DNA of 64,000 nucleotides from Streptomyces sp. P9-A2 (GTDB taxonomy: Bacteria; Actinomycetota; Actinomycetes; Streptomycetales; Streptomycetaceae): the NCBI RefSeq assembly GCF_036634175.1, contig NZ_JAZIFX010000001.1, positions 1,798,001-1,862,000 of the forward strand, given 5' to 3'. Within the stretch, counting starts at the first letter, position 1. Every line of letters starts with the position of its first letter. The notes under the pieces are model-generated. The model was not told the DNA's origin and did not search any database. It saw nothing but the letters and a program-made list of their open reading frames with translations. The position numbers and the translations under genes are program-made. Below are positions 28,135 to 36,167 of this stretch, piece by piece.

Positions 28135-28202
28135 GAGCCGCGCGGGGCGCCGCACCACAGGCGCCCCGCGCGGCTCGCATCCGGCCCATCCGTCTAATTT
28201 TT
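28135..28202 (+). terminator. Strong hairpin plus T-run between livJ and livH
   Basis: A perfect 17-bp stem (28135-28151 with 28160-28176, loop GCACCACA) is followed 18 nt later by TTTTTT (28197-28202). It sits inside the operon, so it probably acts as a partial terminator or 3' stabiliser giving more LivJ than membrane components. Confidence 0.8.
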
Positions 28203-28226
28203 TCCGAACGTCTCGGAGGACATGCG

Positions 28227-29159
28227 GTGAACGAACTGCCGCAGCAGCTGGTCAACGGCCTGCTACTGGGATCCATGTACGGGCTGGTCGCCATCGGCTA
28301 CACAATGGTCTACGGCATCATCCAGCTCATCAACTTCGCCCATGGCGAGATCTTCATGACCGGCGCCTTCGGCGCACTCACGGTCTACATCTACATCCTG
28401 CCCGACGGCACATCCATGCTCATCGCCCTCCCCCTCATGCTCCTCGGGGCGATCATCATCTCCACCACCGTCGCCGTCGGAGCGGAACGATTCGCCTACC
28501 GGCCCCTCCGAGGCTCACCCCGCCTCGCCCCTCTCATCACCGCCATCGGCCTCTCCCTCGCCCTCCAGCAAGCCGTATGGGCCTGGTACCCCGAAGCCAA
28601 ATCGGCCCGCACCTTCCCCCAGATCGACGGCGGCCCCTTCCACATCGGCAGCGTCACCCTCCAGACCGGCGACATCTTCCTCTTCATCGCCGCCCCCGTC
28701 AGCATGGGCATCCTCGCCTACTTCGTCATGCGCACCCGCACCGGACGCGGCATGCAGGCCACCGCCCAGGACCCCGACACCGCCAAACTCATGGGCGTCA
28801 ACACCGACCGCATCATCGTGGTCGCCTTCGCCCTCGGCGCCGTCTTCGCCGCCGTCGGATCCGTCGCCTACGGACTCAAGTACGGCCAGATCGAATTCAA
28901 GATGGGCTTCATCCTCGGCCTCAAAGCCTTCACCGCAGCAGTCCTCGGCGGCATCGGCAACATCTACGGCGCCATGATCGGCGGCCTCGTCCTCGGCCTC
29001 GCCGAAACCCTCGCCACCGCCTACATCTCCGACATCCCCGGCCTCGGCCAGTTCGGCAGCCAGTCCTGGGCCGACGTCTGGGCCTTCATCCTCCTCATCC
29101 TCGTACTGCTGTTCAGACCCCAAGGCCTGCTCGGCGAACGCGTTGCGGACAGGGCGTGA
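28227..29159 (+). CDS. livH: Branched-chain amino acid ABC transporter permease LivH
   Basis: 310-aa inner-membrane permease with about eight helices. Conserved blocks are NGLLLGSMYGLVAIGYTMVYG, INFAHGEIFMTGAF, ERFAYRPLRGSPRLAPLI and GLKAFTAAVLGGIGNIYGA. GTG 28227 follows GGAGG at seven bases. It pairs with LivM as the heterodimeric pore energised by LivG and LivF. Its stop is five bases before livM. Codons end almost always in C, as across this operon. Confidence 0.95.
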   Translation: MNELPQQLVNGLLLGSMYGLVAIGYTMVYGIIQLINFAHGEIFMTGAFGALTVYIYILPDGTSMLIALPLMLLGAIIISTTVAVGAERFAYRPLRGSPRLAPLITAIGLSLALQQAVWAWYPEAKSARTFPQIDGGPFHIGSVTLQTGDIFLFIAAPVSMGILAYFVMRTRTGRGMQATAQDPDTAKLMGVNTDRIIVVAFALGAVFAAVGSVAYGLKYGQIEFKMGFILGLKAFTAAVLGGIGNIYGAMIGGLVLGLAETLATAYISDIPGLGQFGSQSWADVWAFILLILVLLFRPQGLLGERVADRA

Positions 29160-29164
29160 CACCG

Positions 29165-30991
29165 ATGACCACACAGACCAGCACACCCGACACCCCCGCC
29201 ACCTCCGCGGCGAACACCCCCACCGGCCTCATCGGCATCCCCCCGCACGCCGGCCGCGCCCTCGCCACCGCCGGCGGCGCCCTCACCATCATCTCCACCT
29301 TCCTCGCCTGGACCTGGACCTCAGAATTCCCCGGCGACCTCACCTACTACGGCTACCCCGGCGGACTCCAGGTCCTCGTCCTCATCGCCGGCGCCCTCAC
29401 CACCCTCCTCGCCCTCTCCTCCTACGGCGTCCGAGGCCTGCGCTGGCTCACCCCCGCCGGCGCCGACGCGGCCATCAAACTCGCCGCACTCGCCGCCTTC
29501 GCCACCACCTGGTACACCATCCTCGCCATCAGCCTCGAGCTCGGCGGCCTCGTCAACCTGGAACCCGGCGGCTACCTCGCGGCCGCCGCCACCCTCCTCG
29601 CCCTCCTCGGCGCACTCGCCCTCCCCTTCGAGCGCCCCGAACCCGACCCCATCGACCCCGACGAAACCGGCTGGGCACACTTCAAGCACAACGCCGGCCA
29701 CAACTGGCAGACCATCAAGGCAGCCTTCACCTCCGGCACCCCACGCGCCGTGCCCCCGCTGTCCTCCTACGCCGAAATCCTCATCATCGTCGGCATCCTC
29801 ACCCTCGCCCTCGTCGTCTTCACCTACGGCATCGGCACCGGATACGACGAGCTCTTCGTCGGCTTCCTCATCACCGCGGGCTTCGGCTTCGCCGCACTCA
29901 ACAAGTCCGGACTCATCGCCCAGGCCTCCTACATCACCGCCCGACACCAGAACATCACCGTCTGCGGCGCCTTCATCGCCGCGGCCTGCTTCCCCTTCAC
30001 CCAGACCGACGACCAGTACGCCACCCTCGGCGTCTACATCCTCATCTTCGCCACCGTCGCCCTCGGCCTGAACATCGTCGTCGGCCTCGCCGGCCTCCTC
30101 GACCTCGGCTACGTCGCCTTCCTCGGCGTCGGCGCCTACGCCGCCTCACTCGTCTCCGGCTCCCCCAGCTCACCCTTCGGCGTCCACTTCCCCTTCTGGG
30201 CAGCCGTCCTCGTCGGAGCCATCGCCTCCCTCATCTTCGGCGTCCTCATCGGCGCCCCCACCCTCCGCCTCCGCGGCGACTACCTCGCCATCGTCACCCT
30301 CGGCTTCGGCGAAATCTTCCGCATCGCCGTCAACAACCTCGACGGCACCTCAGGACCCGACCTCACCAACGGCTCCAACGGCGTCTCCTCCATCCCCGAC
30401 CTCAACATCCTCGGCTTCGACCTCGGAGCCCCCCACGACATCGCCGGCTTCACCATCGGCCGATTCGCCAACTACTTCTTCCTCATGCTCGCCATCACCG
30501 CGGTCGTCGTCCTCGTCTTCCGACGCAGCAGCGACTCCCGCATCGGCCGCGCCTGGGTCGCCATCCGCGAAGACGAAACCGCCGCCCTCGCCATGGGCAT
30601 CAACGGCTTCCGCGTCAAACTCATCGCCTTCGCCCTCGGCGCCACCCTCGCCGGCCTCGCCGGCACCGTCCAGGCCCACGTCACCTACACCGTCACACCC
30701 GAGCAATACCTCTTCGCCGGCACCACCCCACCCAACTCCGCCTTCCTCCTCGCCGCAGTCGTCCTCGGCGGCATGGGCACCATCGCCGGCCCCCTCATCG
30801 GCGCCGCACTCCTCTTCCTCATCCCCAACAAACTCCAGTTCCTCGGCGACTACCAACTCCTCGCCTTCGGCCTCGCGCTCGTACTCATCATGCGATTCCG
30901 CCCCGAAGGACTCATCCCCAACCGCCGCCGCAAACTGGAATTCCACACAGAGGACGACGCGCCCGCAGTCCTGAGCAAGACAGGGGCCTGA
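29165..30991 (+). CDS. livM: Branched-chain amino acid ABC transporter permease LivM, N-terminally extended
   Basis: 608-aa permease. The conserved LivM core starts around residue 265 (YATLGVYILIFATVALGLNI, DLGYVAFLGVGAYAASL, TLRLRGDYLAIVTLGFGEI, GINGFRVKLIAFALGATLAG). The 260 residues before it hold five or six additional hydrophobic segments and a soluble acidic loop (ERPEPDPIDPDETGW). Usual LivM proteins have 320-430 aa, so the extension is large, though similar forms occur in actinobacteria. It forms the transport channel with LivH. Confidence 0.93.
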   Translation: MTTQTSTPDTPATSAANTPTGLIGIPPHAGRALATAGGALTIISTFLAWTWTSEFPGDLTYYGYPGGLQVLVLIAGALTTLLALSSYGVRGLRWLTPAGADAAIKLAALAAFATTWYTILAISLELGGLVNLEPGGYLAAAATLLALLGALALPFERPEPDPIDPDETGWAHFKHNAGHNWQTIKAAFTSGTPRAVPPLSSYAEILIIVGILTLALVVFTYGIGTGYDELFVGFLITAGFGFAALNKSGLIAQASYITARHQNITVCGAFIAAACFPFTQTDDQYATLGVYILIFATVALGLNIVVGLAGLLDLGYVAFLGVGAYAASLVSGSPSSPFGVHFPFWAAVLVGAIASLIFGVLIGAPTLRLRGDYLAIVTLGFGEIFRIAVNNLDGTSGPDLTNGSNGVSSIPDLNILGFDLGAPHDIAGFTIGRFANYFFLMLAITAVVVLVFRRSSDSRIGRAWVAIREDETAALAMGINGFRVKLIAFALGATLAGLAGTVQAHVTYTVTPEQYLFAGTTPPNSAFLLAAVVLGGMGTIAGPLIGAALLFLIPNKLQFLGDYQLLAFGLALVLIMRFRPEGLIPNRRRKLEFHTEDDAPAVLSKTGA

Positions 30992-30995
30992 CCAC

Positions 30996-32018
30996 ATGAC
31001 CACCCACACCACCACCGAGGACACCACCCCAGGCACCCCCGCCCCCGGCGAAACCGTCCTCGACGCCCGCGGCGTCACCATGCGCTTCGGCGGCCTCACC
31101 GCCGTCCGCGACGTCGACCTCACCGTCAACAGCGGCGAAATCGTCGGCCTCATCGGACCCAACGGAGCCGGCAAGACCACCTTCTTCAACTGCCTCACCG
31201 GCCTCTACATCCCCACCGAAGGCGAAGTCCGCTACAAGGACCGCGTCCTCCCCCCCAAATCCTTCAAGGTCACCGCGGCCGGCATCGCCCGCACCTTCCA
31301 GAACATCCGCCTCTTCGGCAACATGACCGTCCTGGAAAACGTCCTCGTCGGCCGCCACACCCGCACCAAAGAAGGACTCTGGTCCGCCCTCCTCCGCGGC
31401 CCCGGCTTCCACAAGGCAGAAGCCAAATCCCGCGAACGCGCCATGGAACTCCTCGAGTTCATCGGCCTCGCCGACAAGGCCGAACACCTCTCCCGCAATC
31501 TCCCCTACGGCGAACAGCGCAAACTCGAAATCGCCCGCGCCCTCGCCAGCGAACCCGGCCTCCTGCTCCTCGACGAACCCACCGCCGGCATGAACCCCCA
31601 GGAAACCCGCGCCACCGAAGAACTCATCTTCGCCATCCGGGACATGGGCATCGCCATCCTCGTCATCGAGCACGACATGCGGTTCATCATGAACCTCTGC
31701 GACCGCGTAGCCGTCCTCGTCCAGGGACAAAAACTCATCGAGGGCGACGCCGCCACCGTCCAGAACGACGAACGCGTCATCGCCGCCTACCTCGGAGAAC
31801 CCCTCGACAACGACCCCGGCGCCGAAGAAGTGGCCGAAGTGGAAGCCGCCGAAGCCGCCGCAGCCGAAGCCACAGCCGCCGCTGACGCCGACGTCGAAGC
31901 CACAGCCGACGCCGAAACAGCCGCCGAAACCGCTGCCGGAACCGCAGAAACCACCGGGGCCACCACAGACACCACCCCCGGCAAGGACGCAGCACCCGGC
32001 AAGGAGAACGACCGATGA
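30996..32018 (+). CDS. livG: Branched-chain amino acid ABC transporter ATPase LivG with acidic tail
   Basis: 340-aa ABC ATPase. Walker A GPNGAGKTT, signature LPYGEQRKLEIARAL and Walker B LLLLDEPTAGMNP are intact, as is the LivG-specific C-terminal block VLVQGQKLIEGDAATVQNDE. After about residue 268 it carries a 70-residue Ala/Glu/Thr low-complexity tail absent from most LivG proteins (about 255 aa). The tail is likely disordered. The stop overlaps the livF start by four bases. Confidence 0.94.
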   Translation: MTTHTTTEDTTPGTPAPGETVLDARGVTMRFGGLTAVRDVDLTVNSGEIVGLIGPNGAGKTTFFNCLTGLYIPTEGEVRYKDRVLPPKSFKVTAAGIARTFQNIRLFGNMTVLENVLVGRHTRTKEGLWSALLRGPGFHKAEAKSRERAMELLEFIGLADKAEHLSRNLPYGEQRKLEIARALASEPGLLLLDEPTAGMNPQETRATEELIFAIRDMGIAILVIEHDMRFIMNLCDRVAVLVQGQKLIEGDAATVQNDERVIAAYLGEPLDNDPGAEEVAEVEAAEAAAAEATAAADADVEATADAETAAETAAGTAETTGATTDTTPGKDAAPGKENDR

Positions 32019-32731
32019 CCGCACTCCTCGAAGTCGAAGACCTCAAGGTCGCCTACGGCAAAATCGAAGCCGTCAAAGGCATCTCCTTCAAGGTCGAAGC
32101 CGGCGAAATCGTCACCCTCATCGGCACCAACGGCGCAGGCAAAACCACCACCCTCCGCACCCTCTCCGGCCTCCTCAAGCCCGTCGGCGGCCAAGTCAAA
32201 TTCAACGGCAAATCCCTCAAGAAAACCCCCGCCCACCAAATCGTCGCCCACGGCCTCGCCCACTCCCCCGAAGGCCGCCACATCTTCCCCCGCATGACCA
32301 TCGAGGACAACCTCCGCCTCGGCGCCTTCCTCCGCAACGACAAAACAGGCATCGAAAAGGACATCCAGCGCGCCTACGACCGCTTCCCCATCCTCGGAGA
32401 ACGCCGCAAGCAAGCAGCCGGAACCCTCTCCGGCGGAGAACAGCAAATGCTCGCCATGGGCAGAGCCCTCATGTCCCAGCCCAAACTCCTCATGCTCGAC
32501 GAACCCTCCATGGGCCTCTCACCGATCATGATGCAGAAAATCATGGCCACGATCTCCGAACTCAAGGCCCAGGGCACCACCATCCTCCTCGTCGAACAGA
32601 ACGCCCAAGCCGCCCTCTCCCTCGCCGACCAGGCCCACGTCATGGAAATCGGCAAAATCGTCCTCTCCGGAACCGGACAGGACCTCCTCCACGACGAATC
32701 CGTCCGCAACGCCTACCTCGGCGTCGACTGA
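32015..32731 (+). CDS. livF: Branched-chain amino acid ABC transporter ATPase LivF
   Basis: 238-aa ABC ATPase of the usual length. Walker A GTNGAGKTT, signature LSGGEQQMLAMGRAL, Walker B LLMLDEPSMGLSP and the LivF block EQNAQAALSLADQAHVME are all present. With LivG it powers LivHM. ATG 32015 overlaps livG (ATGA), fixing equal translation. Last gene of the operon. Confidence 0.96.
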   Translation: MTALLEVEDLKVAYGKIEAVKGISFKVEAGEIVTLIGTNGAGKTTTLRTLSGLLKPVGGQVKFNGKSLKKTPAHQIVAHGLAHSPEGRHIFPRMTIEDNLRLGAFLRNDKTGIEKDIQRAYDRFPILGERRKQAAGTLSGGEQQMLAMGRALMSQPKLLMLDEPSMGLSPIMMQKIMATISELKAQGTTILLVEQNAQAALSLADQAHVMEIGKIVLSGTGQDLLHDESVRNAYLGVD

Positions 32732-32759
32732 CCCACCCCAACACAGCACAACACAGCAC

Positions 32760-32793
32760 TGAGGCCCGGATCCCCCAGGGGAACCGGGCCTCA
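32760..32793. terminator. Bidirectional terminator, livF / ANTAR regulator
   Basis: TGAGGCCCGG / CCGGGCCTCA encloses CCCC/GGGG, giving a stem of about 14 bp with a small internal bulge, between convergent genes. Confidence 0.8.
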
Positions 32794-32813
32794 ACAGCAC
32801 AACCGACGGACGA

Positions 32814-33470
32814 CTACCCCTTCGCCGCCTTCTTCTCCTCCGCGTCATCGATAACCGCCTGCGCCACCTGCTGCATCGACATCCGCCGATCCATCGACGT
32901 CTTCTGAATCCACCGGAACGCCGCCGGCTCCGACAACCCGTACACCGTCTGCAACACCGACTTCGCCCGGTCCACCAGCTTCCGCGTCTCCAACCGCAGA
33001 CTCAGATCCGCGACCTCACGCTCCAGCTCCCGCAACTCCGTGAACCGCGACACCGCCATCTCGATCGCCGGCACCACATCGCTCTTCGAGAACGGCTTCA
33101 CCAGATACGCCATCGCACCCGCGTCCCGCGCCCGCTCCACCAGATCACGCTGCGAGAACGCCGTCAGCATCAACACCGGCGCGATACTCTCCTCAGCGAT
33201 CTTCTCCGCCGCCGAGATACCGTCCAGCTTCGGCATCTTCACATCGAGAATCACCAGGTCCGGCCGGTGCTCCCGGGCCAGCTCCACCGCCCGCTCACCA
33301 TCACCGGCCTCCCCGACGACGCTGTACCCCTCCTCCTCCAGCATCTCCTTGAGATCGAGCCGGATCAGCGCCTCGTCCTCGGCGATCACGACACGCGTCG
33401 TCATCGGAGGCACGTGCGACTTGTCGTCATCGGACACGTCTACTGGCTGGGGCGACTCGGGGACGCTCAC
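32814..33470 (-). CDS. Response regulator with ANTAR RNA-binding output domain (PdtaR-like)
   Basis: 218-aa two-component regulator. The receiver (about 24-140) has EDEALIR acidic pocket, phospho-acceptor Asp76 (LVILDVKMPKLDG), Thr in MLTAFS and Lys in YLVKPFS. A helical linker leads to an ANTAR domain (about 150-208, ending MQQVAQAVID), which binds paired hairpins in mRNAs to prevent termination. GTG 33470 has AAGGAG six bases upstream. Similar proteins are phosphorylated by PdtaS-type kinases encoded elsewhere. Its targets are unknown. Confidence 0.92.
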   Translation of the reverse strand: MSVPESPQPVDVSDDDKSHVPPMTTRVVIAEDEALIRLDLKEMLEEEGYSVVGEAGDGERAVELAREHRPDLVILDVKMPKLDGISAAEKIAEESIAPVLMLTAFSQRDLVERARDAGAMAYLVKPFSKSDVVPAIEMAVSRFTELRELEREVADLSLRLETRKLVDRAKSVLQTVYGLSEPAAFRWIQKTSMDRRMSMQQVAQAVIDDAEEKKAAKG

Positions 33471-33572
33471 GGGGGCTCCTTGGTGCGGGGCAGGCTGGTA
33501 CTGCTGACAAGAGCGTACCCAGCTGCGGTAAGGTGGGGGCGCACGGGGTTACCATTCCCCTTGCTTTCCAAG

Positions 33573-33647
33573 GCCCCAGTACTCCAACTGGTTAGAGAGG
33601 CCGCTCTCAAACAGCGGACAGTGTGGGTTCGAATCCCACCTGGGGCA
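33573..33647 (+). tRNA. tRNA, anticodon CAA (Leu by codon), short variable arm
   Basis: 75-nt cloverleaf. Acceptor GCCCCAG / CTGGGGC is fully paired, discriminator A73, CCA not encoded. D arm has CTC/GAG and a GG-containing loop. The anticodon stem is CCGCT/AGCGG with loop CTCAAAC, so anticodon CAA reads UUG. The variable region is only five bases (ACAGT). The T arm GTGGG-TTCGAAT-CCCAC is perfect. Bacterial tRNA-Leu is normally class II with a long variable arm, so the class I shape is unexpected, although A73 fits leucine identity. UUG is rare in high-GC genes. Confidence 0.85.
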
Positions 33648-33753
33648 CTTTTCCTTGGATTCCGAGGCAGAAGCCAGCGCACTGTCGTCCACGTTCTCGT
33701 GAACCTCCGCCGATTGCCGCGTGTCGCAACGATCATTCACGCACCGTTTGCGT

Positions 33754-34497
33754 ATGCACAACCTCAGCACGCGCAAGCGGGCACTCGCCATGGTGAGCCA
33801 GGGCCGCAGTCTCAACTCGGTGAGTCACGAGACAGGCATCTCACGCGCCGCGATCAGGTCCTGGCAACACCGCCTGGAACCCTTGCCTCGAATGGCCTCT
33901 CCAGCCCCGGGACCACATGCCGATGACCACGCGTACACCTACCTTCTCGGCCTCTGTCTCGGCGACGGCTGCATCAGCCCGCACCGACGCTCCGGCTACT
34001 ACCTGCGGATCGCATGCGCCGACGCCTGGCCGGGGTTGATCGAGCTGTGCCGCGAAGCCATCGCGCGAGCGCGCCCCGGCATCGGCATCTACACCCAGCA
34101 GAAGCAGGGCTGTGTGATGATCACCAGCTATTCCCCGCACTGGCCCCAGCTCTTCCCTCGGCATGGGCCCGGCAAGAAGCATGATCGTTCCATCGCGCTG
34201 CAGTCCTGGCAACAGGCCCTGGTCGACGAACACCCCTGGGAGTTCGTCCGTGGACTCATCCACTCCGACGGATGCCGGATCATCAACTGGACGACTCGTA
34301 TGGTCCGCGGTGAACGGAAGCGCTATGAGTACCCGCGGTACTTCTTCACCAATCTCTCGGCCGACATCATCCGCCTCTTCACCACATCCCTGGACCAAGT
34401 GGGCGTCGAGTGGCGGCAGCCCAACCCTCGTGACATCTCCGTCGCCAAGAAGGCGTCCGTGGCCCTGATGGACCTTCATCTGGGCCCCAAGTACTGA
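33754..34497 (+). CDS. HTH-LAGLIDADG protein (homing-endonuclease-like)
   Basis: 247-aa protein. An N-terminal helix-turn-helix (about 8-40: RALAMVSQGRSLNSVSHETG then ISRAAIRSWQHR) precedes two LAGLIDADG-type helices, YLLGLCLGDG (62-71) and FVRGLIHSDG (164-173), each with the acidic residue used in metal-dependent DNA cleavage. Ending KKASVALMDLHLGPKY. Relatives I recall have a CxxC zinc pair after the HTH, which is missing here. ATG 33754 is chosen. GTG 33721 would add 11 residues, and neither has a good SD. It sits 106 bp after the unusual tRNA and is not inside an intron or intein. It could be a domesticated nuclease acting as a regulator. Confidence 0.8.
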   Translation: MHNLSTRKRALAMVSQGRSLNSVSHETGISRAAIRSWQHRLEPLPRMASPAPGPHADDHAYTYLLGLCLGDGCISPHRRSGYYLRIACADAWPGLIELCREAIARARPGIGIYTQQKQGCVMITSYSPHWPQLFPRHGPGKKHDRSIALQSWQQALVDEHPWEFVRGLIHSDGCRIINWTTRMVRGERKRYEYPRYFFTNLSADIIRLFTTSLDQVGVEWRQPNPRDISVAKKASVALMDLHLGPKY

Positions 34498-34515
34498 ACC
34501 GGGGCCCTTGCCAGG

Positions 34516-35952
34516 CTACTTGGGACTGTCGTCCTCGCCGACGTGGTGGACGCGGACGAGGTTGGTCGAGCCGGAGACGCCGGGCGGGGAGCCGGCGGTG
34601 ATGACGACGATGTCGCCCTTCTTGCAGCGGCCGTAGGCGAGGAGGAGTTCGTCGACCTGGTCGACCATGGCGTCGGTGGAGCCGACGTGGGGACCGAGGA
34701 AGGTTTCGACGCCCCAGGTGAGGCTGAGCTGGGAGCGGGTGGCGGGGTCGGGGGTGAAGGCGAGGAGGGGGATGGGTGAGCGGTAGCGGGAGAGGCGGCG
34801 GGCGGTGTCGCCGGACTGGGTGAAGGCGATGAGGTGGGTGGCGTTGAGGAAGTCGCCGATTTCTGCGGCGGCTCGGGCGACGGCGCCGCCCTGGGTGCGG
34901 GGTTTGTTGGTGTCGGTGAGGGGTGGGAGGCCTTTGGCGAGGATGTCTTCTTCGGCTGCTTCGACGATGCGGGCCATGGTGCGGACGGTGTGGATGGCGT
35001 GTTTGCCGACGCTGGTTTCGCCGGAGAGCATGACGGCGTCGGTGCCGTCGATGATGGCGTTGGCGACGTCGGAGGCTTCGGCGCGGGTGGGGCGGGCGTT
35101 GTCGATCATCGAGTCGAGCATTTGAGTGGCGACGATGACCGGTTTGGCATTGCGTTTGGCGAGTTTGATGGCGCGTTTTTGAACGATGGGGACTTGTTCG
35201 AGTGGCATTTCGACGCCGAGGTCTCCGCGGGCGACCATGATGCCGTCGAAGGCGGCGACGATGTCGTCGATGTTCTGGACGGCTTGGGGTTTTTCGATTT
35301 TGGCGATGACGGGGAGGTGGCGGCCTTCTTCCTCCATGATGCGGTGGACGTCTTTGATGTCGTGTCCGCTGCGTACGAAGGAGAGGGCGATGGTGTCGAA
35401 GCCGGTGCGCAGGGCCCAGCGGAGGTCGTCCTCGTCCTTTTTGGAGAGGGCGGGGACGGAGACGGCGACGCCGGGGATGTTGAGGCCTTTGTGGTCGGAG
35501 ACCATGCCGCCTTCGATGACGGTGGTGTGGACGCGGGGGCCGTCGACGGCGGTGACGTGGAGGGTGACTTTGCCGTCGTCGATGAGGATGCGTTCGCCGG
35601 GGGTGACGTCGTCGGCGAGGCCCGCGTGGGTGGTGCCGCAGGTGTGGCGGTCGCCTTGGGTGCCGTCTTCCACGGTGATGGTGAAGGTGTCGCCGCGTTC
35701 GAGGAGTACGGGGCCTTCGGTGAAGTGGCCGAGTCTGATTTTCGGGCCTTGAAGGTCGGCGAGGAGGCCGACGCTGCGGCCGGTTTCGTCGGCTGCTTTT
35801 CGGACCCGGCGGTATCGCTCCTCGTGTTCGGCGTGGCTGCCGTGGCTGAGGTTGAATCGGGCGATGTCCATTCCGGCGTCGACCAGGTCTTTGATCTGGT
35901 CGTATGTGTCGGTGGCGGGCCCCAGCGTGCAGACGATTTTTGCTCGGCGCAT
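34516..35952 (-). CDS. pyk: Pyruvate kinase
   Basis: 478-aa glycolytic enzyme converting phosphoenolpyruvate and ADP to pyruvate and ATP. RRAKIVCTLGPAT, DIARFNLSHG, LLADLQGPKIRLG, the active-site IAKIEKPQAVQNIDDIV and MVARGDLGVEMP are all present. The C-terminal regulatory domain includes LIAFTQSGDTARRLSRYR. ATG 35952 lacks a strong SD. A perfect palindrome lies 36 nt upstream. Streptomyces often has two pyruvate kinases, and this would be one of them. Confidence 0.97.
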   Translation of the reverse strand: MRRAKIVCTLGPATDTYDQIKDLVDAGMDIARFNLSHGSHAEHEERYRRVRKAADETGRSVGLLADLQGPKIRLGHFTEGPVLLERGDTFTITVEDGTQGDRHTCGTTHAGLADDVTPGERILIDDGKVTLHVTAVDGPRVHTTVIEGGMVSDHKGLNIPGVAVSVPALSKKDEDDLRWALRTGFDTIALSFVRSGHDIKDVHRIMEEEGRHLPVIAKIEKPQAVQNIDDIVAAFDGIMVARGDLGVEMPLEQVPIVQKRAIKLAKRNAKPVIVATQMLDSMIDNARPTRAEASDVANAIIDGTDAVMLSGETSVGKHAIHTVRTMARIVEAAEEDILAKGLPPLTDTNKPRTQGGAVARAAAEIGDFLNATHLIAFTQSGDTARRLSRYRSPIPLLAFTPDPATRSQLSLTWGVETFLGPHVGSTDAMVDQVDELLLAYGRCKKGDIVVITAGSPPGVSGSTNLVRVHHVGEDDSPK

Positions 35953-35988
35953 GGTGTGAGCCTAGGGCTTACCGACGGGTAGGGATTA

Positions 35989-36002
35989 GGTCACATGTGA
36001 CC
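35989..36002. promoter_or_regulatory. Perfect 14-bp palindrome upstream of pyk
   Basis: GGTCACATGTGACC is fully self-complementary, 36 nt before the pyk start, in an A/T-richer patch. It is a good dimeric-repressor operator candidate. The regulator is unknown. Confidence 0.6.
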
Positions 36003-36167
36003 ATTCGGCGGACTGGGTATGAATGCTTATTAACGAGTGTTGAATTGCGCGGTGAGGCGCTCCGATGAGCACACCGGATCGCCGGCTACGGCTTCTGTGC
36101 CGGGGCGCCGCGTGGTGGTGCGGCGCCCCCGGTTGTGTGGTGTGTCCGCCGGTTCGTTCCTGCCGGT

